Source of the DNA: Metaphire vulgaris | Lineage: Eukaryota > Annelida > Clitellata > Crassiclitellata > Megascolecidae | NCBI GenBank assembly: GCA_018105865.1 | Contig: CM030870.1 | Coordinates: 1,616,501 to 1,680,500, forward strand | Length of the DNA stretch: 64,000 bases | Direction of reading: 5' to 3' | Part shown: piece by piece, positions 26,804 through 39,600 of the stretch | Layout of the letters: every line of letters starts with the position of its first letter | How positions within the stretch are numbered: the stretch's first letter is position 1 | The notes under the pieces: generated by a model | What the model was told of the DNA's origin: nothing | Database searches by the model: none | The model's input: only the letters and a program-made list of their open reading frames with translations | Made by a program: the position numbers and the translations under genes

Positions 26804-29236
26804 CAAAGCAGAGTGGTGCATTTAGGTACTTTGCAGTTATTTATTTTAACCGCTTTGATTTTTAAAAATTTAGCTGATTTGCCTTATTGCATAACTAAAT
26901 CCTGTGTGTTGGAATGCTTTTAATTTTAAGGTCTGTCCTGAAGGACGTCTATTTTCTTGAGTTTCACCCGTCTTTGGCCATTGCCAGCCAGTTGCCTCCG
27001 GCTCTAAAAAGAGCATTCTGGGTAAAAATTGAGATCTAAATACGCTGCTTAATAGAAATTGCCAGAGATGTAGCAAGTACACAATGCTTCAAGTACAAGT
27101 ACAAGTACAAGTACCTGGCCTCCGAGTACAAGTACAAGTACAAGTACTTGCATTCCAAAAACTCCGAGTACAAGTACAAGTACAAGTACCTGGCCTCCGA
27201 GTACAAGTACAAGTACAAGTACCTGGCCTCCGAGTACGAGTACAAGTACAAGTACCTGGCCTCCGAGTACAAGTACAAGTACCTGGCCTCCAAGTACTAG
27301 TACAACATTTTTGACATTGACATTTTTTTCGCTGACATTTTGTCCCCATGACATTTTCTACATGACATTTTGTCCGAGGACAGTTTGTCCGGCCACGAAT
27401 AAAATTGACACTATTAGCATCTAAATATCATCACAGTTACACTAAAAAGAGATGATAGTCTTGCATCGGTCATATTAACCCTATGCGGTCTCGCGATCAA
27501 GCCAGCTTGGCTAAATACGCGTTTAATTGGTGCGCCAGAAGCAGGCACACTAAGGTCTCTAATTAATGGCTGCATTATACAGCCTGTTGAACTCCTTTCT
27601 ATTAACTTCACTGTTCCAAAATACGATGGTGTTAGTGGCTTCATCATAAATATCGTTGAGTTCCAGGTACTTGGCCATCTGTGAGGATGTGCTTGTCATT
27701 AGCCTAAAGGAGCAGCATTACTGGTACCATTGAAGTACATGTAGCCAAAGATGTAGCAAGTACACAATGCTTCAAGTACAAGTACAAGTACAAGTACCTG
27801 GCCTCCGAGTACAAGTACAAGTACAAGTACTTGCATTCCTAAAACTCCGAGTACAAGTACAAGTACAAGTACCTGGCCTCCGAGTACAAGTACAAGTACA
27901 AGTACTAAAAATTTGTACTCGAGTACAACTCGAGTACAAGTACAAGTACCAGGTACTACATCTCTGGAAATTGCTGCTGTTTTGACAATGTCAGGCGATT
28001 TTCATTGCTTAAGACTGATTGGTAGACTTGAGCTTCAGGCTCTCGTTGGTTGTCATGCGAAAGAGGTCATTGCATAATTACATAATGATGGACATGGCCT
28101 TTTTGACCCATCAACACACCCTGTAATGATTAGCAACGTTTCAATAGACCAACCTCAGCTGTAGGTAACAAATATTTTTACAAATTACTTAATTTTTTCT
28201 AGTTTAAAGTGCAATTACATTTATTATGTTTTTAGTTTATTTCCAAACATATTTAATAATGGAATCATATTAATAATATTAAGGAATTAATAATATTAAG
28301 GAATCAAAGAAATAATTAAATAATCAAGTAAAATAATCAAAATTTTAATTTTCAAACAAAAATCTCTAGCTGTAGTTCTTTACTGTTGGTAAATCGGTTT
28401 TAAAAGCATTACATAACGTTAAGCTCACCCACCCATGTAACGTTTTCAAGCATCCCATCCACCCACCCTCCAGCATTACGTAATTATACAAAGGCCCATA
28501 ATGAGATTGGAGCCAAGATTTGAATGCTTGACATTTCTTATTATTCGGAGCATTTTGTAACTAGACATTTAGTGGCTATGTTAACCCTTCGACGGTCGTA
28601 AAAGTACTATACAAGTATGGGTGTGGGATCACTTCTGACCCCATGGTAATTATAATGCATTTGAGTAAAATAATCATACATTAGATATTAAACAACAACA
28701 AAGTCATTAACATTATTGTCTTATAAGTCCAACAATGGTACCACACCTTGGCTTCACCAGGAATTTATGGTTGGGGGGCAAAAGGGGGCTGGCGTGTCAG
28801 ATTCCTTATCCATCCCTCATCCCTACACAAAAAACTTTCTCACCGGATTTGCGCGAATCTGGTAGGTGGTCTTGGGCAGGTTGGGAGGGGCAGTTGCCCC
28901 ATTTGCCTCCCCCCGTGGCAACGCTAATGGTACCACAAACAAAATTAAATGCCATTCGTTAATGTCTTAACAGGGAATTCTCCTCTCCACAGTGTAGACT
29001 TATTTGTTGACTCTTTTCTAGGATCTGTTCAATTTCCATCAGCCAAAGACAGTTACGGAGATGGTGACGATGGAGAAGAAGATGCTGGAATGTGCACTGA
29101 ATGACCTGGAACACATGCCTACCATTGGTTCTTCATATTCGCAACAGGTTCAGAAAGAGGTATGCACCAATAACTTTCTGCCAGAGAGATAAGGAAATAG
29201 ATTGAAAAAAAATTTGAAATAAGCATATTTTGCATT

Positions 29237-29303
<67 letters not shown>

Positions 29304-29742
29304 GTGATGTCCTTTAATTGCGATTAACATGCGATTAATGCGTTAATCTGTTAATCGTGATTAATTTTTTTTTAATCGCAATAAAAAATTAATCACATCA
29401 TAATTAATCGTCTCATATTTCTCTAAAGAAACTTGTAAAATCTGAGCTTGAAAGTGATAACGTCACGAGTTTTTGTTTAAAGTTGACTGAAATGGATGAT
29501 GCATGTGCTATATGCATGTGCGTGGTCACATAAATGTTTACAGGCCTAATAGTTGAAATTCTGAAAGTCTGTTCTGCAAATGGTGCATTGTTTATTTCAA
29601 TTTAATTAATACTTTGGGACCAGAATAGCGTTGCTAAAGAAATGCGATTAATCACGATTAATAATATTAATCGCACGATTAATCGTGATTAAATAAATTA
29701 ATCATTGGGCAGCACTAATTATTATTATTATTATTATTATTA

Positions 29743-29835
<93 letters not shown>

Positions 29836-29904
29836 GGTTCTCACACAGGGTAGACCCAACTGAACCACTCTAAGCCCTGCTATTATTATTATTATCATTA
29901 TTAA

Positions 29905-29942
<38 letters not shown>

Positions 29943-30085
29943 ACCCGGTACTTGAAATAACGTCAACTAACGTTATTATTTTTGTTATTATTATTATATT
30001 TATTATTATTATGCAAAGATCACTGCCTGCAGCTTACTAGACTAGGCATACTTGGCGGTCACAAATGACTGGTAAGAACATTGTC

Positions 30086-30179
<94 letters not shown>

Positions 30180-30787
30180 TGTCGACACAGATGCTTTCCT
30201 CTGAAATCCATTTTAATGAAGTTTGACTGTAGTTAATCACTCTAGCAACTCTGGCAACCTACCCCAGATTAATGGTTTATACGACCTATGTCTCTGATTG
30301 CCAAAACCGAAGATAAGCACCAGAACCCAATGCTCAGACTCGAGTACGGGACCTGCCTTTACCTAATCACTCTATGGAAGTTTTTCATTGATTGATGATT
30401 ATTATTATTATTGTGTGTTTGAGTGTGGTTTTTTATTCTGTTGTGCAGTTGTTCCATGGAGCGTTCATTGAGGACCCATTGCTTGTCTGTGATGCCGTTC
30501 TGACTCTGGTGACGAATGCTGAACAGCAGTCGATAAAGAAATCGCACCACGACCGCCAGCTCATAGTTCTTGGTTGCCTTGGCAACATCTTGGAGCTGGT
30601 CACTCTTCGATCTCGGTTGATTGACGATGCATGGCAAAGTGAGATACTTTCTAAGGTTGGTTTTCTTGTTATGTCGATATCTTTAAGAAATTTTGTGGAT
30701 TGAGCAAATTAACAGATTTCAGAGGTGAAATTCAAATTATTATATTATATTATGTTATGTAATGTTATGTTATATTATATTATACTA

Positions 30788-30864
<77 letters not shown>

Positions 30865-33800
30865 ATACAGGACAATTTCTAGAGTGCCGTAAGCAAAACT
30901 AACAAGGTCAAAGTCAAAAGCATTTTACAACAATGAGATATTAAATAAGTGCATTTTCAGTTGTTTTGAACCAATACTATATTATTATTATATTATATTA
31001 TATTACATTATATTATATTATATTATATTATATATTGTATTGTATTGTATTGTATTGTATTGTATTGTATTGTATTGTATTGTATTGTATTGTATTGTAT
31101 TGTATTGTATTATATTATATTATATTATATTATATTATATTATATTATATTATATTATATTATATTATATTATATTATATTAAAGAAGAAAAATCACCAG
31201 AGGAATGGGGAAAAGCCATAATAGTACCAATACATAAAAAGAGGATAAAACAAACTGCAATAATTATAGAGGAATAAGCTTACTCAGTATACCAGGAAAA
31301 TATATACAAATGTGCTACAACAAAGACTCAAACACTACTCAGAAGAAATATTGACAGAGGAACAAGCAGGCTTCAGAATGGGAAGGAGTACAATTGCTCA
31401 AATACATACGATCAGAAGGATAGTAGAAAAATATTGCGAAACAAATAAGAAAATATACCACAATTTCATTGACTTCAAACAAGCATTTGACAGCATACAG
31501 CATGAAGATCTATGGCAAGCACTGAAGCACTATGGTATTCCAGAGAAGCTAGTGAATCTCATAAAAAACTTATACAGTAAAACAATGAGCAGAGTGAAAA
31601 TTAATGGGGAACTAACAGAATGGTTTGAGATAACAATTGGAACGAGACAAGGATGTGGCTTATCTCCACTGCTATTTAATATAATACTAGATGTGGTAAT
31701 GCAAAAAGCAATACAAAACACAAAAGAAGAAGATGCTGGAGTAAAGTATATGGACACACAATAAATAATTTAAGGTTTGCAGATGACATAGATGTGATAA
31801 CAACAAAAGCAGATCACCTACAAATATTAACTAATGAAATAAGCAAGGCCGGAGAAGAAGTGGGGCTAAAAATAAATATACAGAAAACTAAAGCAATGGT
31901 CACGGGGAACAAGAAGGGGAAAGTTAATCTAAAACTAAAGGAGGAAATAATAGAACAAGTACCAAAATTCGTATACCTAGGATCAGTACTGACAGAAGAT
32001 GGCCTAAGTGAAAAAAAACATAATAAGGAGAATTGGCCTAGCAAGTGCAGCATTTGGAAAACTTCAGAAGATATGGAAAGACAAACAAATATCACTGAAA
32101 ACAAAACTAAAGCTATATAATACACTGATCAAACCAATACTATTATATGGATCAGAATGCTGGACCATAAAGAAGAAAGACGAAAGAAGATTAATGACTG
32201 CAGAAATGAACTGGTTAAGAGGAATAGCAGGAGTCAGCAGAAGACAAAGAATAAGAAATGAAACGATCAGAGAAAAGACAGAGCAAAAGAAACGATTCGA
32301 ATCAATACAGAAACGAAGACTGAAATGGTTTGGTCATGTTGAAAGAATGAAGGAAGAAAGACTACCAAAGAAAGCACTATACAACTATGTTGAAGGGAAA
32401 AGGAGAAAAGGAAGACCAAGAAAAACATGGATAGAAAACTTAAAAGAGGATGCAGAAGAAATGCAAATGAACTTCATCCAAATGACTAGAGCAGCAAGAG
32501 ACAGACAGAAGTGGAAGGAACTCATTCAGACCCATCGTCCAACCCAATAGGGAAAGATGGAAGGAAAGAAAGAAGAAGAAGAAGAGAAAGATATTATATT
32601 ATATTATATTATATTATAGAATTGTGTAAATTTCAATAAATTTCAATTAAAATTGTTTTATTGTTAAAAATTAGATTTATAAGAAGCTGCAGCTTGAGTT
32701 TGAAGTTGAGGATTGTCATTTGTATCTGCGATATGTTCAATTTGAAATCGCTCAGATGAGAGACATGGTTGCCAAACCATCACCTACGTTCATTACAGCA
32801 GTGAAAGATGATTCAAGGTTGGACAGGTATGAAGCTACTTCAGGCAGTTTAATTAATCCTTAATTCTAACGTTTTCTTTTAGATCTGCATCAGTGGCGGT
32901 TCCACATGGGGGGATGATTGGGAATACATCCCCCCAACGGACTTCCGGACTTACCGGTACTTTTTTTGCTTTGCGAAACACATTGTGGTCTATTTTTGGG
33001 TAAAAGTGTAGTAAAACTAACTGCAAATGACCTTTTTTGCTTGTCAAACTTTTTTTTACGTAACAGTATAGCCAAATTAGGGATAAATTCCTTTTTTCAG
33101 CCTTTTTCTGCAAAGTTTATTGACTTTTTTCCTTCTATTTTCATCCCCTCCCACCAACTTTCTATGAATTCATTTCATTCCCTCCACCAATAAATCCTGG
33201 AACCGCCACTAATCTTCATACCATATATTATTGATTGGATTGGCCCCAATCAGTGGTGGTTCCACCATGTTGATGACTGGGGATGCATCCCCCACTGGAG
33301 TTTTTTTGCTTGTCAACTAAAAATTCTACTGAAAGATACTTTTTTTGCTTGTCAGCCTTTTCTGGCAAGGTTTATTAATATTTAGTGAGGAAAAACATTG
33401 AGAATTACCTCTTTTTCTCATTCTTTTTTTAACTTTGCATTCCCCACCAACTTTCCTATAAATTTTTTCATCCCCTACCAAGAATTCCTGGAACCGCTAC
33501 TGGCTTCAATGACAATCTGTTAACCCCTTTACTGGGAACCCCAGATATATCCGTCCATTTTACACTGAGTTACAGTTAAATACACGGTTAAAGGGGTTAA
33601 TGGTAATGAAGCTGTGATAAGTTTTTGCATATTTGTCATTTTAAGTATTTCTTGTAGAAAGAAGTTGAAGGTGCATTTGATGAAGATTGAGTGAATTTTT
33701 GCTTAGAACCATGTTAAAAATACGGTTGAATGTGATGATAACAGTTACAATGATGATAATGATGATGAAAGCTAGGATTTTAAATGATGATTGTTTAGAA

Positions 33801-36654
33801 ATTATGTTGAAAATGATTGATTTTATTGTCGTTTTTATGATTTGTTTCTGTGGCTATAGGTATAGTCCAAACTTTCTTCATCTTGCGATTAATGAGCTAG
33901 ATGAGGTTCATGTTGGGCGGTTCAGCTTTCAAGGGGCCGATGGAGTTCTTCAGGTGAAACTGATGACAACAACAAATCAATTGAAATGCAATAATAATCA
34001 CAATAATCATAATGATTTTCTTCTTCTTTCTTTCTTTCCTTCTGTCGTTCCTTATTGGGTTGGACGATTGGTCTGAATGAGTTCTTTCCACTTCTGTCTG
34101 TCTCTTGCTGTCATGGTCATTTGGATGAAATTCATTTGCATAATTTTAAATTAAATAAATACAAAATAAAATAAATAATCACAAATAATAAAGAAATGAA
34201 CAATTAATTAATAAATAAATCATAAATAATAACAGAATCAAATAAATCACTGGTTATTAAGTAGGTATATAATAAAAAATCTAAATAAAATAAGCAGGAC
34301 TGGTAACAATTAAAATTTTCTTGTTCAATTAATTGGAAAAGTTTTTAATCGATTAATCAATTAATTTCTATTAAAATAATTATATATAGCTTTTAGCTGA
34401 TCTCCTGGCATTGCAACTCTGCATATTGTCTACTTCACCGTCTTCAGTTAGCTTAAGAACAAAACAGAACAGCTTGCTCTTTTCTCCCCTTAAATGCTTA
34501 ACTGCAGCATTGCTTTCATTACTTGCCATAGTTGTCTGAACAAAATAGAAATATAGGCCTAGTAAGCTGAGTAGATAATCAAGTAAATAAGTTACAAAAT
34601 ATTAAAAAATTTAATCAAAAAATTAATTGATTAAAGAAAATTTAATTGATTAAAAATTTTAACGATTAATTGATTAATTAATCATTAATATCCGCAGCCC
34701 TAAAATAGGTAAGTCAAAATCATAATAATAATAATAATAATAATAAAAATCATAATAATAATAATAGCCATTATTTCTATGAAGTGATTGTTATCTGAGT
34801 ATTTTTCTTACTGATTGGATTTTTGTTGATAATGCAATGTTTGTGTCATTCAGATGTTACGTGACAAATCGATTGAAAGTCTGCGTACGATTGTCTCTGC
34901 TCAGGTCGTCCACAAGAACAGCCTCATCTGTGCTGTTCAGTTGGCCGACGTTTTTCTCCAGACGAACAAGACAGCGACTTTTGGCAACAGGTATAACTTT
35001 ATTATTATTCCAGGACAATTTCTATAGCGCTGTAGCATAGTAAAATACCAAAATCAAAAGTGCTTTAACAACGCTGACATGCCAATGAAGGTCCGAAGGT
35101 GGCGATGTTAAAATCCGCTCGGATGATAGAAAGGACTCGCTGCCGTGTAAAAATCCGGTGCTAAGTTCTTTAGAAGCAGTCCTTCGCAAGAAAATTGTAG
35201 CCACATTGACAGGTCAACGAGGAGCGGAAGATGATGTTAGGGTGCCGCGAATTGGTAGCGAGAGTTCTCCGCACGGTAACATCCGACGGTGAAATCCAAG
35301 AAGCTGTCTTCCGAGTGAATAGTTCGTCGCCAAAATCGGCAAATCCGATGAAGATGGAAGCGCCATTATATTAGTGCATCAGCATTAGCAGTGCTGTGCG
35401 TCTTTAGCGCCATTGTATTAGTACATCAGCACCATTCGATGGTCGCTTCAGTAAATAATTAATCATAGTCATGATCTTGTCCGTGGTGAATCGAGGTTGT
35501 AATCCAGAGGTCAGTCCGTACTTCTGGGTTCCATCTAAGGAGGATATGCAACCAGGAATAGATGTGTTTTAAGTTTAGACTTGAAGGTAGTAAGACATTC
35601 AGTCTGACGGACCTGAGCCGGCAGGGAATTCCAAAGTCTGGGTCCAGCAACAGAAAGAGCACGTTTCCCAGTAGTGGTCTTGCAATATTTTGTGGGCACA
35701 TGATGGTGATTAAGGATGTGATGAAGATGTGATAAGGATATTCTTGGCAACAGCTTAGGCAGTGGCGATGCAGGCCCGTCTGAATGAATTTTTAGCAGAG
35801 AATGCATTTTTTCAGGGGCATAACTAAAAAGTCATCATTTACCAGAAGAAAACCTGACAAGCAAAAATGGTCATCACCCTTCCTTTATCATGTCTTCAAA
35901 AATATTGATAAGCAAAAAAACAGCCTCATTTTCCAGGGGGATGCACTGCACCCCTTAATTTTTTTCAGGGGTGCACCTACACCTCTGCACCTCCACTTCC
36001 TACGGGCCTGTGGTGATGTCAATGGTAATGAGGCAATTTTTCACAGTGATCTTTGGGAAGGGTTCATTTAATTTAAAGACAGTAGAACTTTGTTATAACA
36101 TACTTAGAGGGTCAGTAAAATTGAATATGTTATATCTGAAGTACATTATTTATAATATCATTCAATACGGTAGCGCGTCACGTGGGACCGTATATTTCGG
36201 TACGTTTTAACTGAGGATACCTTATAACCATGTCCATTATAACAAAAGTCTACTGTGTTTAGATCACCAAATGAGCAAGAGATGAGGAATAGCAATGGCT
36301 TGACATCAACAACTCTGGCGCCTGATGTTCCTGTCTCTCCAAGTCGATTGTCAGCTGTCGGTGGACAGATGAATGACGTCTCACGGTGTCGACCTGATAA
36401 TTAATTCATTTTTGATTTATACAGTTTTCAATTAGGGTTAGGGTTCGAAAAGGTTTTTGTTTTCACATAAATGCCATAATTTCTGACTTGATTGTACCGA
36501 ATGTTTTGCGGGAAACTGTGTTTGATCTCAAGAGATGATGAAGAAGACATCTCTGACGCCTGATGTTCTTGTCTCTCCAAGTCGATTGAGCTGGTAGATG
36601 AATGACGTCTTGTCATGAAGTTCAATTCAAAAAGTGATGTTCCATAATTTCTGG

Positions 36655-36693
<39 letters not shown>

Positions 36694-39600
36694 GTTCATC
36701 ATCATCATCATCATCATCGTCATCATCATCAGGATTCTTGGGTACATTACCCGTAGGTGTCCAATGCCTTTAGTGTTATGACTCCTCCATAACTGTCTGT
36801 CCTGTGTTGTCCTGTGGGCTGCTTGTTGGCTGTCCAGTCATGGATGTCATCCAGCCATTCTCTGTTTGGTCTTCCTTTCTTTCCTGTTCCTTCCATTGTT
36901 CCAAATAGTAGGTTCTTTATTATTCGATCATCTGGCATCCAGCATGTGTGCCCAAAGAGGGTTGCTTGTCTTTTCATTATCTTTTGCATAAGGTCATCTT
37001 TGATGTTTAGCATTTTCCTGAGTTCTGTATTTGGTATTTTTGCAGCCTATTTATTCCTATGTTCCAGTGGCGTCATTTGGGGAAGAGGAAATGAATAAAT
37101 AATGTATAATGTATTAAATAAATAAATAAATGTGAAATGTGCAAAAAAATCGCCAAAAATTGCCTAAAATTTGCCAAAAATGTCTAAAATTTACAAATTT
37201 GCCAAAATTGGCCCCCAAACTGCCCAACATTTGCCAAAAAATTATCTTGCTCCTCCCAAGAAAGTGTGAAATGACGCTACTGCTATGTTCATCTGACATT
37301 TAGTGTTGATTGAATGACTCAAGCATCTGTCTTGTTAGGTTCCATTCCGAGACTCTATGCTAAACGAATACATCAGAAGGAATTCGGTCAGCAGCAGCAC
37401 TGCATTACAGAACCCAATTGAAATGGAAAAACTAAAGAGGTCTGTCATAAAAATTCTGTGCAACTTCACTGTCACTAACTGTTTCACTTTTTACTAGGGC
37501 TGCCAATGTTAACATTTAATCTTCTGATTAATCACTAAGAATTCTTAGCAATAATTTATTTCATGAAGAATAAGCTTCAACTAACTTCTTTACTTAATTA
37601 ATGAAGCAATATCGACAGTTAGTTGCACCAGAAGTTGTTATTTGGTATTATTTTTGTGCTGCAAATTTTGAGTGAGCAAAATGGATGATAAAAGTGATTC
37701 TGATTTTCTGGCATTAAAAAATTATATATTCAAAATTACTTAATCTGTGGATTAAATGCATTGTCATTTTGTTGTCATTTTAGTTGTTTTTGCCTATTAA
37801 TTAATTGTTAATTATTGTAAGATTAATTGTCAGAAAAATTATTAATCACTGACAACCTTATTTTTTACAGATTGTGTGATTCTGTCTGTCTGTCTAAATG
37901 AGACAAATTCACGGCTTATGAGAAGCTTCTATAGAAACAAAGCTTGATTTTGTTTTTTCTTTCAAATCTACCAGATTTGCTTCTGATTTCTGTGCATTTG
38001 CATCCTGTTTAAAAACATTTTGTGACTTTAGCTTTTGAATACAATTATGTTATTTTATTATTGCTTTTTATTCCAAATTTGGATTATAATCAGTGACTCT
38101 TCATTACTTTATTTTGGTGTATTCAGGAAACTCATTCTTCAGTTTTGTGAAGACTTTAATGAACGGACGTTGCAGTATTCGTTAAGAACTCAGATCATTG
38201 CAAGATACAACGGAATTGTTAAGCTCATTGAGAAATGCCCTGAAGTCAGGTACTGTTGAGCATTCTATATAAAAGTGCTATATAACTTGTCAATTGCATT
38301 ATAGTTGCAATGCATTACAGATATATAGAGATTATTGTTGTTTGTTTTCAGTCAAATAAAGGCGATGTTTTAAGAGATGTTAAATTTGTCAATTTCTCAA
38401 AAAGAATGTAGTATTGTTGTTTGAAAATTGTTTTAGGGATTTGCAATTTCCTAAAACATACATAAATGACATCACGCGATTTTGGCAGTTTTTTACCCCC
38501 CTTCATCACATGTCATCACAAAAGTCAGATCCCCTCAAATATGACGTCACAACGTGTTGACACCCCTCTTGTTGTCTTTCCAATGTCAAAATTAGCGTTT
38601 CATTTGAAAATATTGATTATAATTATTATAGTTGAAACAATATTCAGAAACTTTTTCAAATTCTTTTTTAAAAATGAAGTGTATAATAATTATAAGTGTA
38701 AAATGCGTTCAATTTTGAGTTAACATAGCATTACGGTATTAATAAAAATATTTAGTATTATGGATGTCACATTTCTGGACACTTCTGGACATTTCTGGAT
38801 ATTTCTCTGACGTTGTCACACATCGTCACAAATGTTTGAACCCCCTCCTAAGTGCATGACGTCATTTATGGATGGCCCCTTAGACACTTCTAAGTAGTTG
38901 TTTTGGTTTTGATTCAGGGATAAATATTTTCTGTTTGGAGAACCAAACGAAAGAAAGTCTTTGGCCGACATAACGATGCTTCTGGAAACAGACACTAAGT
39001 GAGGACGATTTATTTCTTGGATTTTGAGAAAATTGGTTTAATTAATATAAATATTTCTGATTTAAATGTGCATTGACCTTGAATTTAATATATTAACAGT
39101 AAAATATTGATTTTAAATAATATAATGCTAATATTCATTCACTAATAATATATTATATTATTAGTGAATGAATATTAGCATTTGGATAATAATGCTAATA
39201 TTTATTCACTAATGATATATTATATTAGACGGTTTAGGGCTCATCCAGAAATGACATAATGTTGCCTATTGGTAACAATTGTTCGTAGGGAGGGGTCGGC
39301 TGGGGATTGGTTTGTTCGCAGCCTCAGGTAGTGTGACACAAAAAAAGGGGGTTCACAAATGGCCACAGTTGCGTGATTTTAACGCAAGGCCACAGAATTT
39401 TTAGAGTGATGGCCTTTGAAATGTTGTTGCTTGTCATTGGGGTATTTGGATTAGAGAGCTTAAGCGAGCGCGAGCAGCGAGCCTCTTTCTAGTATAAAAA
39501 GGGGAGGGGTCCGGACAAGGATGACCGCAACACAGAATTTTTAAGGGACGGCCTTTTTTCTTTTTTGCTTGTCAGGTATTTGGAGAGGGAAAAATACAAG

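Noticed and set aside
27089..27905. CRISPR-like array
   Set aside because: Units are six-base tandem repeats without unique spacers, inside a hAT element in animal DNA.
36433..36446. Telomere-like TTAGGGTTAGGG
   Set aside because: Only two units; no array.
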